Source: Bremerella volcania (GTDB lineage: Bacteria > Planctomycetota > Planctomycetia > Pirellulales > Pirellulaceae). Taken from it: DNA of 64,000 bases. The translations under genes were made by a program, and so were the position numbers. The DNA lies in NCBI RefSeq assembly GCF_007748115.1, contig NZ_CP036289.1, positions 4,712,001 through 4,776,000 on the forward strand, read 5' to 3'. The notes under the pieces were generated by a model that had not been told where the DNA came from, did not search any database, and worked only from the letters and a program-made list of their open reading frames with translations. This document shows, in pieces, positions 1-11,502 of the stretch. The first letter of the stretch is position 1. Every line of letters begins with the position of its first letter.

Positions 1-339
1 TCCAGTAAGAAGGGCACCGCGCAGATCGACTTAGCATTCCAGTTGGTCCTCGGACGTCATGCGACGGAGAAAGAACTTGATCGGCTCACTCGTTACGTAG
101 CAGACATGCAGGTCTACCATGCGTCTAAGAGTCCGCAGCCGGTGAAGTACCCCACGGAGATCACGCGTTCGCTGGTCGAAGAGTTCTCCGGCCAAGTGTT
201 CGAGTATACCGAGATCCTGCCGGTGTTCGAGAATTACCAACGGGATACCAAGCCAGCGGATGTCTCCCCCCAGACTCGGGCGCTGGCCGATCTTTGCCTG
301 CTGCTGTTGAACTCGAACGAATTCATGTACATCGACTAA
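1..339 (+). CDS. DUF1553-type secreted protein, C-terminal fragment (5' end outside window)
   Basis: The frame is open from base 1 to a TAA at 337-339, so only the last 112 codons are present. The tail has the look of the DUF1553 (PSD1-type) C terminus of planctomycete proteins: an LVLGRHATEKE segment, then a region ending in CLLLLNSNEFMYID, the typical terminal motif in which the last helix reads LNSNEF. In full-length members this part follows a cytochrome-c-like domain and DUF1549. The gene directly downstream (31 nt gap) is a DUF1501 protein, the usual partner, so the two form a transcription unit. The role is not established; the pair is widely thought to act in the cell envelope, possibly with complex sulfated polysaccharides. 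Family call is fairly secure; the function is not. Confidence 0.75.
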   Translation, partial: SSKKGTAQIDLAFQLVLGRHATEKELDRLTRYVADMQVYHASKSPQPVKYPTEITRSLVEEFSGQVFEYTEILPVFENYQRDTKPADVSPQTRALADLCLLLLNSNEFMYID

Positions 340-370
340 ACGTCCTTGGAACCACTCCAACGGTAATCTT

Positions 371-1777
371 ATGAATCCCCATCAACTCACCCGTCGCCAG
401 GCCCTTTACGGTTTGGGAGCATCGCTCGGCAGCGTCGCTTTCTCGTCCCTGCTCAGCAGCAGCGCTGCCGCGGCCCCCAGTCACGATTCCCCTCTTTCGC
501 CGAAGAAGCCAATGCTTCCGGCCAAGGCCAAAAACGTGATCATGCTCTTCATGGAAGGGGGCCCCGGGCACATGGACACCTTCGACCCGAAGCCGGAGTT
601 GTCCAAGCGGCACAAGCAAGAGTCGAAACTGACCGGCGGCCTGGAGAAAGGTTTCAAATTCTTCGTCGGTAGTCCGTTCAAATTTAACCAGGTGGGCGAC
701 AACGGGATCTGGATGTGCGATCAGTGGAAGTACCTGTCCGACCCCTATGTTGCGAATGAGCTCTGCAACTATCGTGGCTGCCAGGCAGAATCGTTGAACC
801 ATCCCGAAGCCCTGTATCACATGAACACCGGGAGCCGACTCGGTGGCGATCCGGCCATCGGCGCGTGGGCGACTTATGGCCTGGGGACGGAGAACCAGAA
901 CCTGCCCGGCTACGTGGTGATGACGGAGTTAGCGTTGCCGCAAGGTGGGCCTGGCAACTGGAGCAACGGCTTTCTGCCGCCGTACTATCAAGGCACTCGT
1001 CTGCGGCCGGAAGGATCTCCGATCCTCGACCTGGCGCCCCCAGCCTATAAATCGCGCGAGCACCAGCGCCGTGCACTGGATGAGTTGGCGGCGTTGAATT
1101 CGAGTTACCAGCAGTCGCTCGGCGTGGAAGACAAACGCCTTCTGGCACGTATGGAAAGTTACGAACTCGCATTCCGCATGCAAGCCGAGGTTCCTGACGT
1201 GATCGATCTTCAGCAAGAGACCGAAGCGACGCAAGAGATGTATGGACTCGATCAACCCGAGACGAAAGCCTTCGGACGACAATGCCTGATGGCTCGCCGA
1301 TTGGTTGAGAAAGGGGTTCGCTTCGTTCAGATCTTCAGTGGTGGCTGGGATAGTCACGACTACCTCGAGCGAGGACATACCTCTCGAATCAAGAGCGTCG
1401 ACAAACCGATCGCCGCGCTGATTCGCGATCTGAAACAACGAGGGCTCTTGGAAGACACGCTCGTCATCTGGACGGGCGAATTTGGACGCACGCCGGACAA
1501 CAACAAACGGGGTGGCGTCTACTCGCTCGGACGCGGACACAACAACCAGGCCATGACCATGCTGATGGCCGGTGGCGGCGTGCGTCCTGGCATTGTCGGA
1601 GCCACCGACGAACTGGGACGCTCAGCGGTCGAGTGCGTTCATCCGATCCGCGATCTGCACGTGACGCTGCTCCATCTGCTTGGTTTAGACGACAACAAAC
1701 TCACGTACTTTCATGGGGGTCGCTTTAAGCAACTAAGCCAATTCGGCGGAGAGGTCATTCCCGAACTGATCGCGTGA
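371..1777 (+). CDS. DUF1501 family Tat-exported protein
   Basis: The protein has 468 aa. The N terminus has a twin-arginine-type signal ([10 protein letters not shown] followed by a hydrophobic Ala/Ser stretch to about residue 35), so export in folded form is likely. The body is the DUF1501 fold, related to sulfatase/alkaline phosphatase-like enzymes: [14 protein letters not shown] near residues 63-76, GGWDSHDY near 325-332 and GEFGRTP near 369-375 are the family hallmarks. It starts 31 nt after the DUF1553 gene and is probably cotranscribed with it. Substrate is unknown; the metal-ligand-like Asp/His residues of the superfamily appear kept, but catalysis has not been shown for the family. 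Confidence 0.88.
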   Translation: MNPHQLTRRQALYGLGASLGSVAFSSLLSSSAAAAPSHDSPLSPKKPMLPAKAKNVIMLFMEGGPGHMDTFDPKPELSKRHKQESKLTGGLEKGFKFFVGSPFKFNQVGDNGIWMCDQWKYLSDPYVANELCNYRGCQAESLNHPEALYHMNTGSRLGGDPAIGAWATYGLGTENQNLPGYVVMTELALPQGGPGNWSNGFLPPYYQGTRLRPEGSPILDLAPPAYKSREHQRRALDELAALNSSYQQSLGVEDKRLLARMESYELAFRMQAEVPDVIDLQQETEATQEMYGLDQPETKAFGRQCLMARRLVEKGVRFVQIFSGGWDSHDYLERGHTSRIKSVDKPIAALIRDLKQRGLLEDTLVIWTGEFGRTPDNNKRGGVYSLGRGHNNQAMTMLMAGGGVRPGIVGATDELGRSAVECVHPIRDLHVTLLHLLGLDDNKLTYFHGGRFKQLSQFGGEVIPELIA

Positions 1778-2078
1778 TGGCAACTCAAACTTTTTTGTCG
1801 TCTTTTCACCAACCACTGACGAGCTTCGACAATTTCGGGCATCGCTTCACTTTTTCCTGACACCTGTTTTTTACGAACGGATACGATTAGCTGAGTTGCC
1901 TGGTGATTTCATCTTTGAGTACCTGTCTCATCACCTACTGTCTCAAATTCACCAGCCCAAGATGGACTTTTCCGGCAACGAGTCGATGGCTTGCCAATGC
2001 CCAACTCGGACAAGCGACCGTCGCAATTTCACAAGCACTCTTCGTCTACTTTTCATCCATTCAGGAGAACATTCAATC

Positions 2079-3047
2079 ATGCTCAACGCACGTCATCGAA
2101 CGGCCTTTACGCTAGTCGAACTCTTAGTGGTGATCGCCATCATCGGTGTCTTGATCGCGCTATTGCTGCCAGCGGTACAACAGGCGCGCGAAGCTGCCCG
2201 ACGCATGCAATGCAGCAATAACCTCAAGCAACTTGCGCTCGGCTTTCACAACCATCACGACACGTTCGGCCAGTTTCCGCCAGCATTTCGCGAAGATATT
2301 TCCGTCGACAGCAATCAACCCAACTGGGCTTGGGGAGCGTTCATCTCGCCGTTCATCGAAAACGGAAACGCGACCGATGCCATGAACTTCCCCCAGGGAA
2401 CTGCCCTGCAAGCCATCGACAACAGTACGATGCGAGCCGTCATGACCCAGGCCGTCGATGCGTTTGTATGCCCCAGCGACACCACCAGCGGCATTAACGA
2501 CGTCCGTAAAGTGAACGCCAGTAGCGGCCAACACTCGACCGCGCTATCGAACTACGTCGGAAACCTGACGCACGAACGATACAACTACAAAGAGCAAGGC
2601 AGCGGTGCGTGGCAGTTGCAAACCGGCATGATGGCCGCCGGCACGCAATTTGGCATGCGAGATGTGACCGATGGAACTTCCAATACGATCTTGCTTGGTG
2701 AAAAGGTGTTCGAAAACCTGGGGCCAACGTGTGGCACGAACGGCAGCGGCGTCCCTTACGTCGCTCGAGCAGGTCTCGTTTATGTTGCCCGCGGTTCCAG
2801 CAACACCAACTGGCGAAGCTCCAACGACGTGACGTTTAATGGCGACGGCGGCATCAACGACTGCTCGATCTGGGAGTTCCCCCAAGGCGTTTCGAGTCGG
2901 CATCCTGGGGGCGTTCAGTTCGCACTGGTGGATGGTTCAGTTCGCTTTGTTGCCGAAACGATCCAGCATGCCAATGACGTTCAGCCGAACTCGACCTACG
3001 AGTATCTGCTTTCTCGAAACGATGGCCAGGTGATCAGCGAGTTTTAA
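2079..3047 (+). CDS. DUF1559 domain protein with type IV prepilin-like N terminus
   Basis: I take the ATG at 2079, preceded by AGGAG at 2063-2067, giving 322 aa; the frame is open further upstream but without pilin-like features. The N terminus ([20 protein letters not shown]) is a class III signal/prepilin methylation motif with the conserved Glu at +5 after the cleavage site. It is followed by the DUF1559 signature ([23 protein letters not shown]) and near the C terminus by the H-x9-DG motif ([12 protein letters not shown]). Such proteins are present in very large numbers in planctomycetes and are presumed to be pseudopilin-like envelope components processed by a PilD-type peptidase. The next gene is a small lipoprotein, a pairing seen twice more in this window. 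Confidence 0.92.
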   Translation: MLNARHRTAFTLVELLVVIAIIGVLIALLLPAVQQAREAARRMQCSNNLKQLALGFHNHHDTFGQFPPAFREDISVDSNQPNWAWGAFISPFIENGNATDAMNFPQGTALQAIDNSTMRAVMTQAVDAFVCPSDTTSGINDVRKVNASSGQHSTALSNYVGNLTHERYNYKEQGSGAWQLQTGMMAAGTQFGMRDVTDGTSNTILLGEKVFENLGPTCGTNGSGVPYVARAGLVYVARGSSNTNWRSSNDVTFNGDGGINDCSIWEFPQGVSSRHPGGVQFALVDGSVRFVAETIQHANDVQPNSTYEYLLSRNDGQVISEF

Positions 3048-3166
3048 TTCGCGACTACCTCTATGGATTCGGTTATTGCCGGTTCGAGTATTGTTAGCGC
3101 GGCTCGACTGGCAATGACTGTTTCCTACTTTTCCTTCCCCTTGTCTAGTTTCAAGGACACTTAACG

Positions 3167-3598
3167 ATGCAACGAAATCGGACTGTTTTGTCACTTATTC
3201 TCTTACTTGCGGCTTTTGGACTACTTGCTGGCTGTTCCTCCGATTCGAATCGTGCCCTCGTTCAAGGTACCATCACGCTCGACGGTAAGCCACTTCCAGG
3301 TGCGAGTGTCGTTTTTCAACCTCAGCAATCCACTCCAGGACAAACGGCAAGAGGACGTACGGACGACTCAGGCAAATACACCTTGCGAGTCCGCGGCCAA
3401 GAGTCAGTCGTGCCTGGCGAATATCGCGTTGAAGTGAAGGTCGTCAACGAAATCGTCAATAACCAGGGCATGGTGGTCGGGGAGAAGGAGGATCCGAAGC
3501 TCAAGATCGATCGCCGCTTTAACGATCAGACAACCCTTACGGCGAACGTTCAACCAGGACAGGAGAACGACTTCAGTTTTGACGTCTCTTTGAAATAA
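3167..3598 (+). CDS. Small lipoprotein with carboxypeptidase-regulatory-like (Ig-fold) domain
   Basis: The protein has 143 aa. Residues 1-23 form a lipoprotein signal peptide with lipobox LLAGC, Cys23 being the expected lipidated residue. The mature part has the pattern VQGTITLDGKPLPGASVVFQP, then GRTDDSGKYTLRV and a VPGEYRVEV strand, typical of the carboxypeptidase regulatory-like/transthyretin-like beta-sandwich. It lies 119 nt after the DUF1559 gene, the standard arrangement. No catalytic residues are expected; a structural or binding role at the outer face of the membrane is the reasonable inference. Confidence 0.85.
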   Translation: MQRNRTVLSLILLLAAFGLLAGCSSDSNRALVQGTITLDGKPLPGASVVFQPQQSTPGQTARGRTDDSGKYTLRVRGQESVVPGEYRVEVKVVNEIVNNQGMVVGEKEDPKLKIDRRFNDQTTLTANVQPGQENDFSFDVSLK

Positions 3599-3677
3599 CC
3601 TACCTCGACAGTCTATCAGAACCGATTTGAGCCCGTCGCAAGACCGAGCTTAAGCCGCTACCAGGTCAGTTAGCCCC

Positions 3678-4487
3678 ATGATTCAAGTGACCCCTCATAA
3701 CGATTCCGAATCACTCGCTTCCAGGACTCCTCCGTGGCGAAGAATCCAAAACGAATTCTTCCAGCGCATGGGAGGAGATCAACAACTGCGGCATCTATTT
3801 GAACTGATGCCAGGCACGTTCTTCTTCATGAAGGATGAGAAGAGCCGGATGGTCTGCGCCAGCCGCGCCATTCAAAAGCGGCTCGGAGTCCGTTCGGAAG
3901 CGGAAGTGGTTGGTCGTACGGACTATGACTTTTTTCCTCCCTCGATCGCCGATAACTTTGTTCGCGACGACCGCAAGGTGATGGAGTCGGGACGTGCGCT
4001 GGTGAACCATGTTGAAATCTGGTACAGCGAACAGCGGATTCTCGACTGGTTCGTCACCAACAAACTGCCGGTTCTCGATACCAGCGGTCGCCCAATCGGC
4101 GTAATGGGAACGGTGCATAGCTACGAAGGCAAGAAGCAGGAACTGTTGCCTTTTTCGCGAGTGAGTACCACGATCGAATTTATCCGGCAGCATTTCCGTC
4201 GCACGATTTCCATCGGCGAACTGGCCCAACTATCGGGACTATCGGCCCGGCAACTGCAACGTGCGTTTCGCGATACCATGGGAACCGGAATCCACGAGTT
4301 CATCTTGAAGACTCGGATCGAGAGTGCCTGTCATGTCCTGCAGACGACGGAGACACCCATCTCGGAGATCGCCACGCAGCACGGCTTTTGCGACCAAAGT
4401 GCGTTTACCAAGACATTTCGCCGACTGACCGGCGTTACGCCAGCACGTTTTCGCAAGGAGTCGATGGCAAAACCATCGATTCGATAA
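3678..4487 (+). CDS. PAS domain-containing AraC family transcriptional regulator
   Basis: The protein has 269 aa. Residues about 30-150 form a PAS sensor domain (LFELMPGTFFFMKDE, VVGRTDYDFFPP, LPVLDTSGRPIGVMGT). Residues about 170-265 are an AraC/XylS double helix-turn-helix: ISIGELAQLSGLSARQLQRAF is the first HTH and ISEIATQHGFCDQSAFTKTF the second, ending in GVTPARFRK. The ligand is unknown; small molecule or redox sensing by the PAS domain is possible. The gene stands alone, with 79 nt to the lipoprotein upstream and about 500 nt of non-coding DNA downstream, so its targets cannot be read from context. Confidence 0.88.
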   Translation: MIQVTPHNDSESLASRTPPWRRIQNEFFQRMGGDQQLRHLFELMPGTFFFMKDEKSRMVCASRAIQKRLGVRSEAEVVGRTDYDFFPPSIADNFVRDDRKVMESGRALVNHVEIWYSEQRILDWFVTNKLPVLDTSGRPIGVMGTVHSYEGKKQELLPFSRVSTTIEFIRQHFRRTISIGELAQLSGLSARQLQRAFRDTMGTGIHEFILKTRIESACHVLQTTETPISEIATQHGFCDQSAFTKTFRRLTGVTPARFRKESMAKPSIR

Positions 4488-4986
4488 GAAGCCGCCGTCA
4501 GCACAATGCCTGAAGGCCGAGTGCATTGATCTAGGGTTGCTGCTACTTTTCGAGATGAAAGTCCAGGTTTTGTTCTCCGGCCTGGATCTCTTATTGCAGC
4601 GTCGACTGGGAGTTGACCTTCTTGGGTACGACCGCTTCGCGAGTTTGCCGCACTGCCAGTAAGAAGAAGGCAATGAAAATTCAACCTTGGATGGAATACC
4701 CCGGGGCATTCGCCCGATGTGCAACACATCTCTAATGGCCTGACACCTATTCCGAGAACTAGCTTGAGCAGATCAATTTATAATGGCTGGGGTTTCCGGT
4801 GATAGCTCCTTTTCCCATGGATTACAACCGACATTTCCCATTTGTATTGATCCCTCGACCGACGATGCACCTGCCCCATGAGCCATGGAGCCACTTCCAG
4901 AAAATCGCGACTGGCACCCTATTTGCAAATCCACTAGATTGATCGATGATGGCTGCTTACTCCATCACCCTATTGAAGGACCAGCG
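4488..4986. other. Non-coding gap
   Basis: These 499 bases hold no convincing gene. Short open frames on the minus strand have no recognisable domain or start signal. The last part contains the GAAGGA ribosome binding site (4975-4980) of the next gene. I see no hairpin strong enough to call a terminator. Confidence 0.5.
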
Positions 4987-5373
4987 ATGTCAGAACGCGA
5001 AGAGAGAAACAAACAAAACGTGCAGGCGTTTTATGAAATGATGTTCAACGAATGCCGTCCAGCCGATGCGGTTGATCGTTTTGTTGGCGATACTTATACC
5101 CAACACAATCCGATGGTCGGCGATGGCAAGCAGGCCTTTATCGACTACTTCGAGCGCATGGCCGGCGAGTACCCTGGCAAACGGGTTCGATTTGTTCGCG
5201 TGATCGCTGAAGGCGATTACGTCGTATTGCACTGCCATCAAACCTGGCCCGGTGGACCTGACTGGGCAGGCATCGACATCTTCCGCCTCGACGAAGATGG
5301 CAAGGTCGTCGAGCACTGGGATGTACTTCAGACCGTGCCGGAAAAGTCGGCCAACGAGAATGGAATGTTCTAA
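4987..5373 (+). CDS. SnoaL-like (NTF2-fold) protein
   Basis: The protein has 128 aa from the ATG at 4987, which has GAAGGA at 4975-4980 six bases upstream; the frame is open to 4885 but that extension has no such signal. The sequence fits the SnoaL-like polyketide-cyclase family: [31 protein letters not shown], then [29 protein letters not shown]. These folds form a small conical alpha+beta barrel with His/Asp residues in the pocket. Members range from enzymes to binding proteins, so the activity cannot be stated. It is cytoplasmic (no signal peptide) and monocistronic. Confidence 0.85.
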   Translation: MSEREERNKQNVQAFYEMMFNECRPADAVDRFVGDTYTQHNPMVGDGKQAFIDYFERMAGEYPGKRVRFVRVIAEGDYVVLHCHQTWPGGPDWAGIDIFRLDEDGKVVEHWDVLQTVPEKSANENGMF

Positions 5374-5913
5374 ATAGATGCTGGTCTGGGAATCCTCGTC
5401 GCGTTTTTGCCCTTACAAAGCATTTTAGCATCACCACGGTCAATCGCACGCATTCTCCGCTGATTTGCGGTTGTGAAATCAACGGATCAGGCATCGTTGA
5501 GAACAAGGGCGTTCTCCCTCGCTCGAGTCAGATGTGCGAAATCGACACCAAAAGAAGCGTGCTATATCGCACAGCACCGTGCTCTCTTGACACACTACTT
5601 TCACTTCCCAGGGTGACCTCGTCTGTAAATCACAGCTGCCTCGTGTCAGTTGGCTTATGCTGAACTTCGGTTTCCCGATGCTTCTGTTGCCCGCTCATAC
5701 GGCTTTCCTTGCTATTTTCATTTAATCTAGAAGTCGTTTTTTCACGACTACAATTCAGATTGACATTTTTTTCAGCTCTCGATATCGATAAGGAAACTTT
5801 GAGCTATTTTTCTCTCCTGCGACATTCTGTCGCACAGCGTTGGCACATGGCTTGCCAAATCGAGGGTTTGACGGGAATTCGATTTACCTGGGAATAAATT
5901 AACGAGAGACGTG
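5374..5913. promoter_or_regulatory. Upstream region of the cbb3 oxidase operon
   Basis: This gene-less stretch of 540 bases must hold the operon promoter. A hairpin lies at 5732-5749 (arms AGTCGT and ACGACT, loop of six). A palindrome TCGATATCGA lies near 5778. I looked for an FNR/Anr box (TTGAT-N4-ATCAA), the usual regulator of cbb3 genes, and did not find a good match, so the oxygen control of this operon is not explained by what I can see. Confidence 0.4.
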
Positions 5914-8247
<2,334 letters not shown>

Positions 8248-8258
8248 GGAGACCTGAC

Positions 8259-8432
8259 ATGATTCGCGAACTACTCAACAGTGTGGAGTACGGCTGGATT
8301 GCTTCGACGGCGTTGGTTCTTTTCTTCTCCGTCTTTCTGGCAGTCACGATCCGCACGCTGTTGACCGACAAAAAGACGATCGATTCTCAAGCAGACATTC
8401 CCCTTACGGACGGCCAGCGGAGAAATACATGA
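8259..8432 (+). CDS. ccoQ: cbb3 oxidase small membrane subunit (CcoQ-like)
   Basis: This short gene encodes 57 aa from an ATG at 8259, with AAGGAG at 8246-8251 seven bases upstream. One membrane helix is visible (WIASTALVLFFSVFLAVTI), followed by a basic RTLLTDKK turn and a polar tail, the size and layout of CcoQ. Its stop overlaps the ccoP start (ATGA, 8429-8432), so the two are translationally coupled. CcoQ is a single-span protein that in other bacteria stabilises the CcoNOP complex. Sequence conservation in this family is low, so the call rests on position and topology. Confidence 0.82.
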   Translation: MIRELLNSVEYGWIASTALVLFFSVFLAVTIRTLLTDKKTIDSQADIPLTDGQRRNT

Positions 8433-9115
8433 GCACCAACACAGAGACCAAGCCGCCTGTCGACGATGGGGCGATTCCGAACGATCCACTCACCGACCAC
8501 TCGTACGATGGCATCCAGGAATTCGACAACCCGATGCCTGGTTGGTGGAAGATGCTGTTCTTGCTGTCGATTCTGTATTCGATTGGATACTGGGTCTATT
8601 ACGAAAACGGCATTACGCCGGATCGTTCGATCATCGCGGCCTACGATCGCGCATTCGCGGCCAACTTGCGGCTACAGTTTGCCGAAATTGGCGACTTGCA
8701 ACCTGACCGCGAAACCATTTTGAAGTTCGCCGACGATCCGAAATGGCTCAAGGTCGGTCAGGCCGTCTTCCAAACCAATTGTACGTCGTGCCACGGAACA
8801 AAAGCGGAAGGCCGTGTCGGGCCTAACTTGACCGACGATAAATGGAAGAACGTCAAGCAAGTTGAAGACATTGCCAAGGTGATCAACAACGGGGCCGCAG
8901 GCAACGCGATGCCTGCCTGGCAAACCAAATTGCATCCGAATGAAGTGGTTTTGTTGTCATCGTATCTTCTCTCGCTTCAGGGCTCCGTTCCGCCAGGTGA
9001 GGGGCTAAAGCCGATCCCGGGAGAGATTCATGAGATTTCCGACCTGACGTCGGCCCCAGCTGCCGAAGACAAACCTGCCGATTCAACGACCAAACCGGCG
9101 GAAAACAATGAGTGA
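8429..9115 (+). CDS. ccoP: cbb3 oxidase subunit III, mono-haem CcoP
   Basis: The protein has 228 aa. The N-terminal part carries HSYDGIQEFDNPMPGWWKMLF followed by a membrane helix, as in all CcoP proteins. A single cytochrome c domain follows, with haem site CTSCH at residues 118-122, GPNLTD and the axial Met in NAMPAWQ. Typical proteobacterial CcoP has two CxxCH sites in about 300 aa; here the second haem domain is missing and is replaced by a Pro/Ala/Glu-rich tail. That makes this a one-haem electron entry subunit, a variant known in other phyla. It overlaps ccoQ by 4 nt and ccoG by 8 nt. Confidence 0.93.
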   Translation: MSTNTETKPPVDDGAIPNDPLTDHSYDGIQEFDNPMPGWWKMLFLLSILYSIGYWVYYENGITPDRSIIAAYDRAFAANLRLQFAEIGDLQPDRETILKFADDPKWLKVGQAVFQTNCTSCHGTKAEGRVGPNLTDDKWKNVKQVEDIAKVINNGAAGNAMPAWQTKLHPNEVVLLSSYLLSLQGSVPPGEGLKPIPGEIHEISDLTSAPAAEDKPADSTTKPAENNE

Positions 9116-10490
9116 CGAGTTTTTAACTCCGGACGAGCATGTGCTTTCGACGCTTGAATCAGACGGTTCACGTCGCTGGCTCTTTCCGCGTCTTTCACGC
9201 GGACACTACTGGTACATTCGTCGCATCGTCGGTTTCCTGTTGATCGCGATTTTTGTGGGCTTGCCGCATATCTACATCAACGGAAAACCAAGCATCCTGC
9301 TTGATATCACGCAGCGCGAGTTCACGATCTTCGGCTACACTTTTCTGCCGACCGATACCCTGCTGCTCGCGCTGTTGATGATTAGCGTCTTTTTAACCAT
9401 CTTCCTGCTGACGGCACTTTTTGGGCGAGTCTGGTGCGGTTGGGCGTGCCCTCAAACGGTATACCTCGAGTTCGTCTATCGACCGATCGAACGGTTTTTC
9501 CTGGGCACCAGTGGCCGCGGCGGTGTTCCCAGCAGCAAAGTCCCCGGATATCGCCGCGTCGCCATGTATGCGGTGTACCTCCTCCTTTCGATGGGACTGG
9601 CTCACACATTTCTGGCTTACTTTGTCGGAGTCGAACGCCTTAGCCATTGGGTTACGCAGTCCCCCTTCGAGCATCCCGGACCATTCCTGGTGATGGGCCT
9701 GACCACTGGGTTGATGATGTTCGACTTTGTCTTTTTTCGCGAACAGCTTTGCCTGATTGCTTGCCCCTACGGGCGTTTTCAGTCAGTCCTGCTCGACCGC
9801 AACTCACTGATCGTCGCCTACGATACGATCCGCGGAGAACCTCGCGGAAAGCGGAAGCACGAACTGCCGATCGTCTCGAACCAGCAGGGAGACTGCATCG
9901 ATTGCGGTCTTTGCGTGCGAACATGCCCCACCGGCATCGATATCCGCGACGGGCTGCAGATGGAATGCGTTCACTGCACGCAGTGTATCGATGCGTGCGA
10001 CGAGATCATGACCAAGATCGACAAGCCAACCGGGCTGATTCGATATTCCAGCCAGGACGCGATCGAAGGTGGGAAACAAAAGTTCCTTCGCCCCCGCGTC
10101 ATCGTCTATCCAACCCTGCTGGCCATCGTGATTACCCTGATGGTCGTCACGTTCGCCAATAAGAAATCATTCGACGTCACGCTGATCCGTGGCGTGGGGA
10201 TTCCCTTCTCGATCGCCCAGGATGGACATGTCGAGAACGCGCTGCAATTGAAACTAGTGAACCGACTGGAAACGGCGGATGAGTTAAATATCACCATCCA
10301 GCCCGACACGCTGCAATTGGAAATTGCCGAGCAAGTGACGCTCGATCCGAAAGCGACGCAAACGGTTCCGATCGTCGTGATTGCCAATCGCCCTGACTTC
10401 CAAGGGGGCAAGATTCGCGCCACGATTGAAATTGAAAGCACCCAGTCCAGCGATGTAAGGAGGATCGAATGCCAAATATTCGGACCGTAG
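9108..10490 (+). CDS. ccoG: Cytochrome c oxidase accessory protein CcoG (RdxA/FixG)
   Basis: The protein has 460 aa. It has several membrane helices (about 42-60, 80-105, 155-175, 195-215), the CGWACPQTVYLEFVYRPIER motif near 110 and two ferredoxin-type cysteine clusters (CIDCGLCVRTCP and CVHCTQCIDACD, about 264-297) for two [4Fe-4S] centres. A C-terminal Ig-like domain (about 345-455) faces the periplasm. CcoG acts in copper reduction and delivery for cbb3 oxidase assembly. It overlaps ccoP upstream and the next gene downstream (22 nt), typical of this tightly packed operon. Confidence 0.95.
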   Translation: MSDEFLTPDEHVLSTLESDGSRRWLFPRLSRGHYWYIRRIVGFLLIAIFVGLPHIYINGKPSILLDITQREFTIFGYTFLPTDTLLLALLMISVFLTIFLLTALFGRVWCGWACPQTVYLEFVYRPIERFFLGTSGRGGVPSSKVPGYRRVAMYAVYLLLSMGLAHTFLAYFVGVERLSHWVTQSPFEHPGPFLVMGLTTGLMMFDFVFFREQLCLIACPYGRFQSVLLDRNSLIVAYDTIRGEPRGKRKHELPIVSNQQGDCIDCGLCVRTCPTGIDIRDGLQMECVHCTQCIDACDEIMTKIDKPTGLIRYSSQDAIEGGKQKFLRPRVIVYPTLLAIVITLMVVTFANKKSFDVTLIRGVGIPFSIAQDGHVENALQLKLVNRLETADELNITIQPDTLQLEIAEQVTLDPKATQTVPIVVIANRPDFQGGKIRATIEIESTQSSDVRRIECQIFGP

Positions 10491-10714
10491 AAGCACCGCA
10501 ATCGGTTGAAACGGCCATTGCGGAAGTGAATGCCAAATGGCTATGGGGGAGCGTCGTTATCGGCCTGCTTCTGATGCAGATCGTGATGTGCGTGGTCGCA
10601 GCCATCTTGGCCGTGCAATCGGAAGCGACCAATGTCGTCCCGGACTACTATCAGAAGGCCGTGCATTACCAAGATACGTCGCCGGTTCAACCGAACCTCA
10701 GCAACCCCGAGTAA
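10469..10714 (+). CDS. ccoH: Short FixH/CcoH-like membrane protein
   Basis: The protein has 81 aa. A single membrane helix (about 27-50, WGSVVIGLLLMQIVMCVVAA) is followed by VPDYYQKAVHYQ, the Tyr-rich segment seen just after the helix of FixH. The usual C-terminal beta-sandwich domain of FixH (about 150 aa in total) is absent, so this is a minimal form. It overlaps ccoG by 22 nt and ends 2 nt before the next gene. The operon position between ccoG and ccoI matches ccoGHIS order. The assignment is by motif and place; it probably helps deliver copper or stabilise the assembling oxidase. Confidence 0.8.
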   Translation: MPNIRTVEAPQSVETAIAEVNAKWLWGSVVIGLLLMQIVMCVVAAILAVQSEATNVVPDYYQKAVHYQDTSPVQPNLSNPE

Positions 10715-10716
10715 TC

Positions 10717-11502
10717 ATGGAAGCAGTTTCGATCGGCCTGATCATTCTTACCGCGAGCCTCGCCGGCAGTGGACACTGCGTTGGCATGTGCGGGCCTTTC
10801 GCCATCCTGGCTGGCCAGTCCAACACGTCGAGTTTCGCCAGACGGTCGCTGGCGGTCGGAAACTACCACCTGGGGCGGCTGCTTACTTACCTGCTGTTGG
10901 GCATCATCGCAGGCAGCGCGGGATCCCTGGTCGACCTTGGCGGTAGCGCGATGGGGCTGCAGCGACTCGCGGCATGGATTACCGGCTCGATCATGATTGC
11001 CTATGGACTGTTCGCAATCCTGCGTTTCTCTCGCCTGGGATCGCTTCACTTTGCACTCCCGGAGAAGATCGGTAGCCTGGTCCAAAAGGCCTTTCGCTGG
11101 ACCGGGCGCCTATCAGGAAACACTAAAGCATTAGCCATCGGCGGCATCACCGCGTGGCTTCCATGCGGTTGGCTCTATGCGTTTGTCTTGATCGCATTGG
11201 GGACCTCTAGCCCTTGGTCCGGCCTCTTCGTCATGCTCATCTTCTGGCTGGGAACGATACCGCTCCTTTCGGTATTCGTCTTCGGTATCCAGAAGCTGTC
11301 CCAGCCTTGGAAAAAATGGCTGCCCGTGGCGACCGCCGTGCTGCTGATCGTCAGTGGCGTATTCACGCTGTCGGTTCGTGCCCAGGCTGTCTTCGATACG
11401 CTAGAGGTCAATCTATCGCAATCGCAGACGACGACGGAAGCGATCCAAACGGTCAACACGACTCCCCTTCCCTGCTGCCACTGCGAGACGGCGTGTGAGT
11501 AG
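10717..11502 (+). CDS. Sulfite exporter TauE/SafE-like (UreH-like) membrane protein
   Basis: The protein has 261 aa from the ATG at 10717, two bases after the ccoH stop; a longer open frame upstream only overlaps ccoH. The hallmark is LAGSGHCVGMCGPF near residues 14-27, with His and two Cys that suit metal binding, followed by about six membrane helices. Members lie in cbb3 operons of many bacteria and are proposed copper carriers (CcoA-like in role, though unrelated in fold). The C terminus ends in a Cys/His cluster (CCHCETAC), a further potential copper site. It overlaps ccoI by 8 nt. Confidence 0.87.
   Translation: MEAVSIGLIILTASLAGSGHCVGMCGPFAILAGQSNTSSFARRSLAVGNYHLGRLLTYLLLGIIAGSAGSLVDLGGSAMGLQRLAAWITGSIMIAYGLFAILRFSRLGSLHFALPEKIGSLVQKAFRWTGRLSGNTKALAIGGITAWLPCGWLYAFVLIALGTSSPWSGLFVMLIFWLGTIPLLSVFVFGIQKLSQPWKKWLPVATAVLLIVSGVFTLSVRAQAVFDTLEVNLSQSQTTTEAIQTVNTTPLPCCHCETACE

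Noticed and set aside
4331-4729. Minus-strand frames overlapping the AraC gene end, with a VVPKKVN-like string reminiscent of aldo/keto reductases
   Set aside because: The string is short and interrupted by a stop; not enough to call a pseudogene.
5732-5749. Hairpin before the cbb3 operon considered as an FNR/Anr site
   Set aside because: The arms AGTCGT/ACGACT do not match TTGAT-N4-ATCAA.
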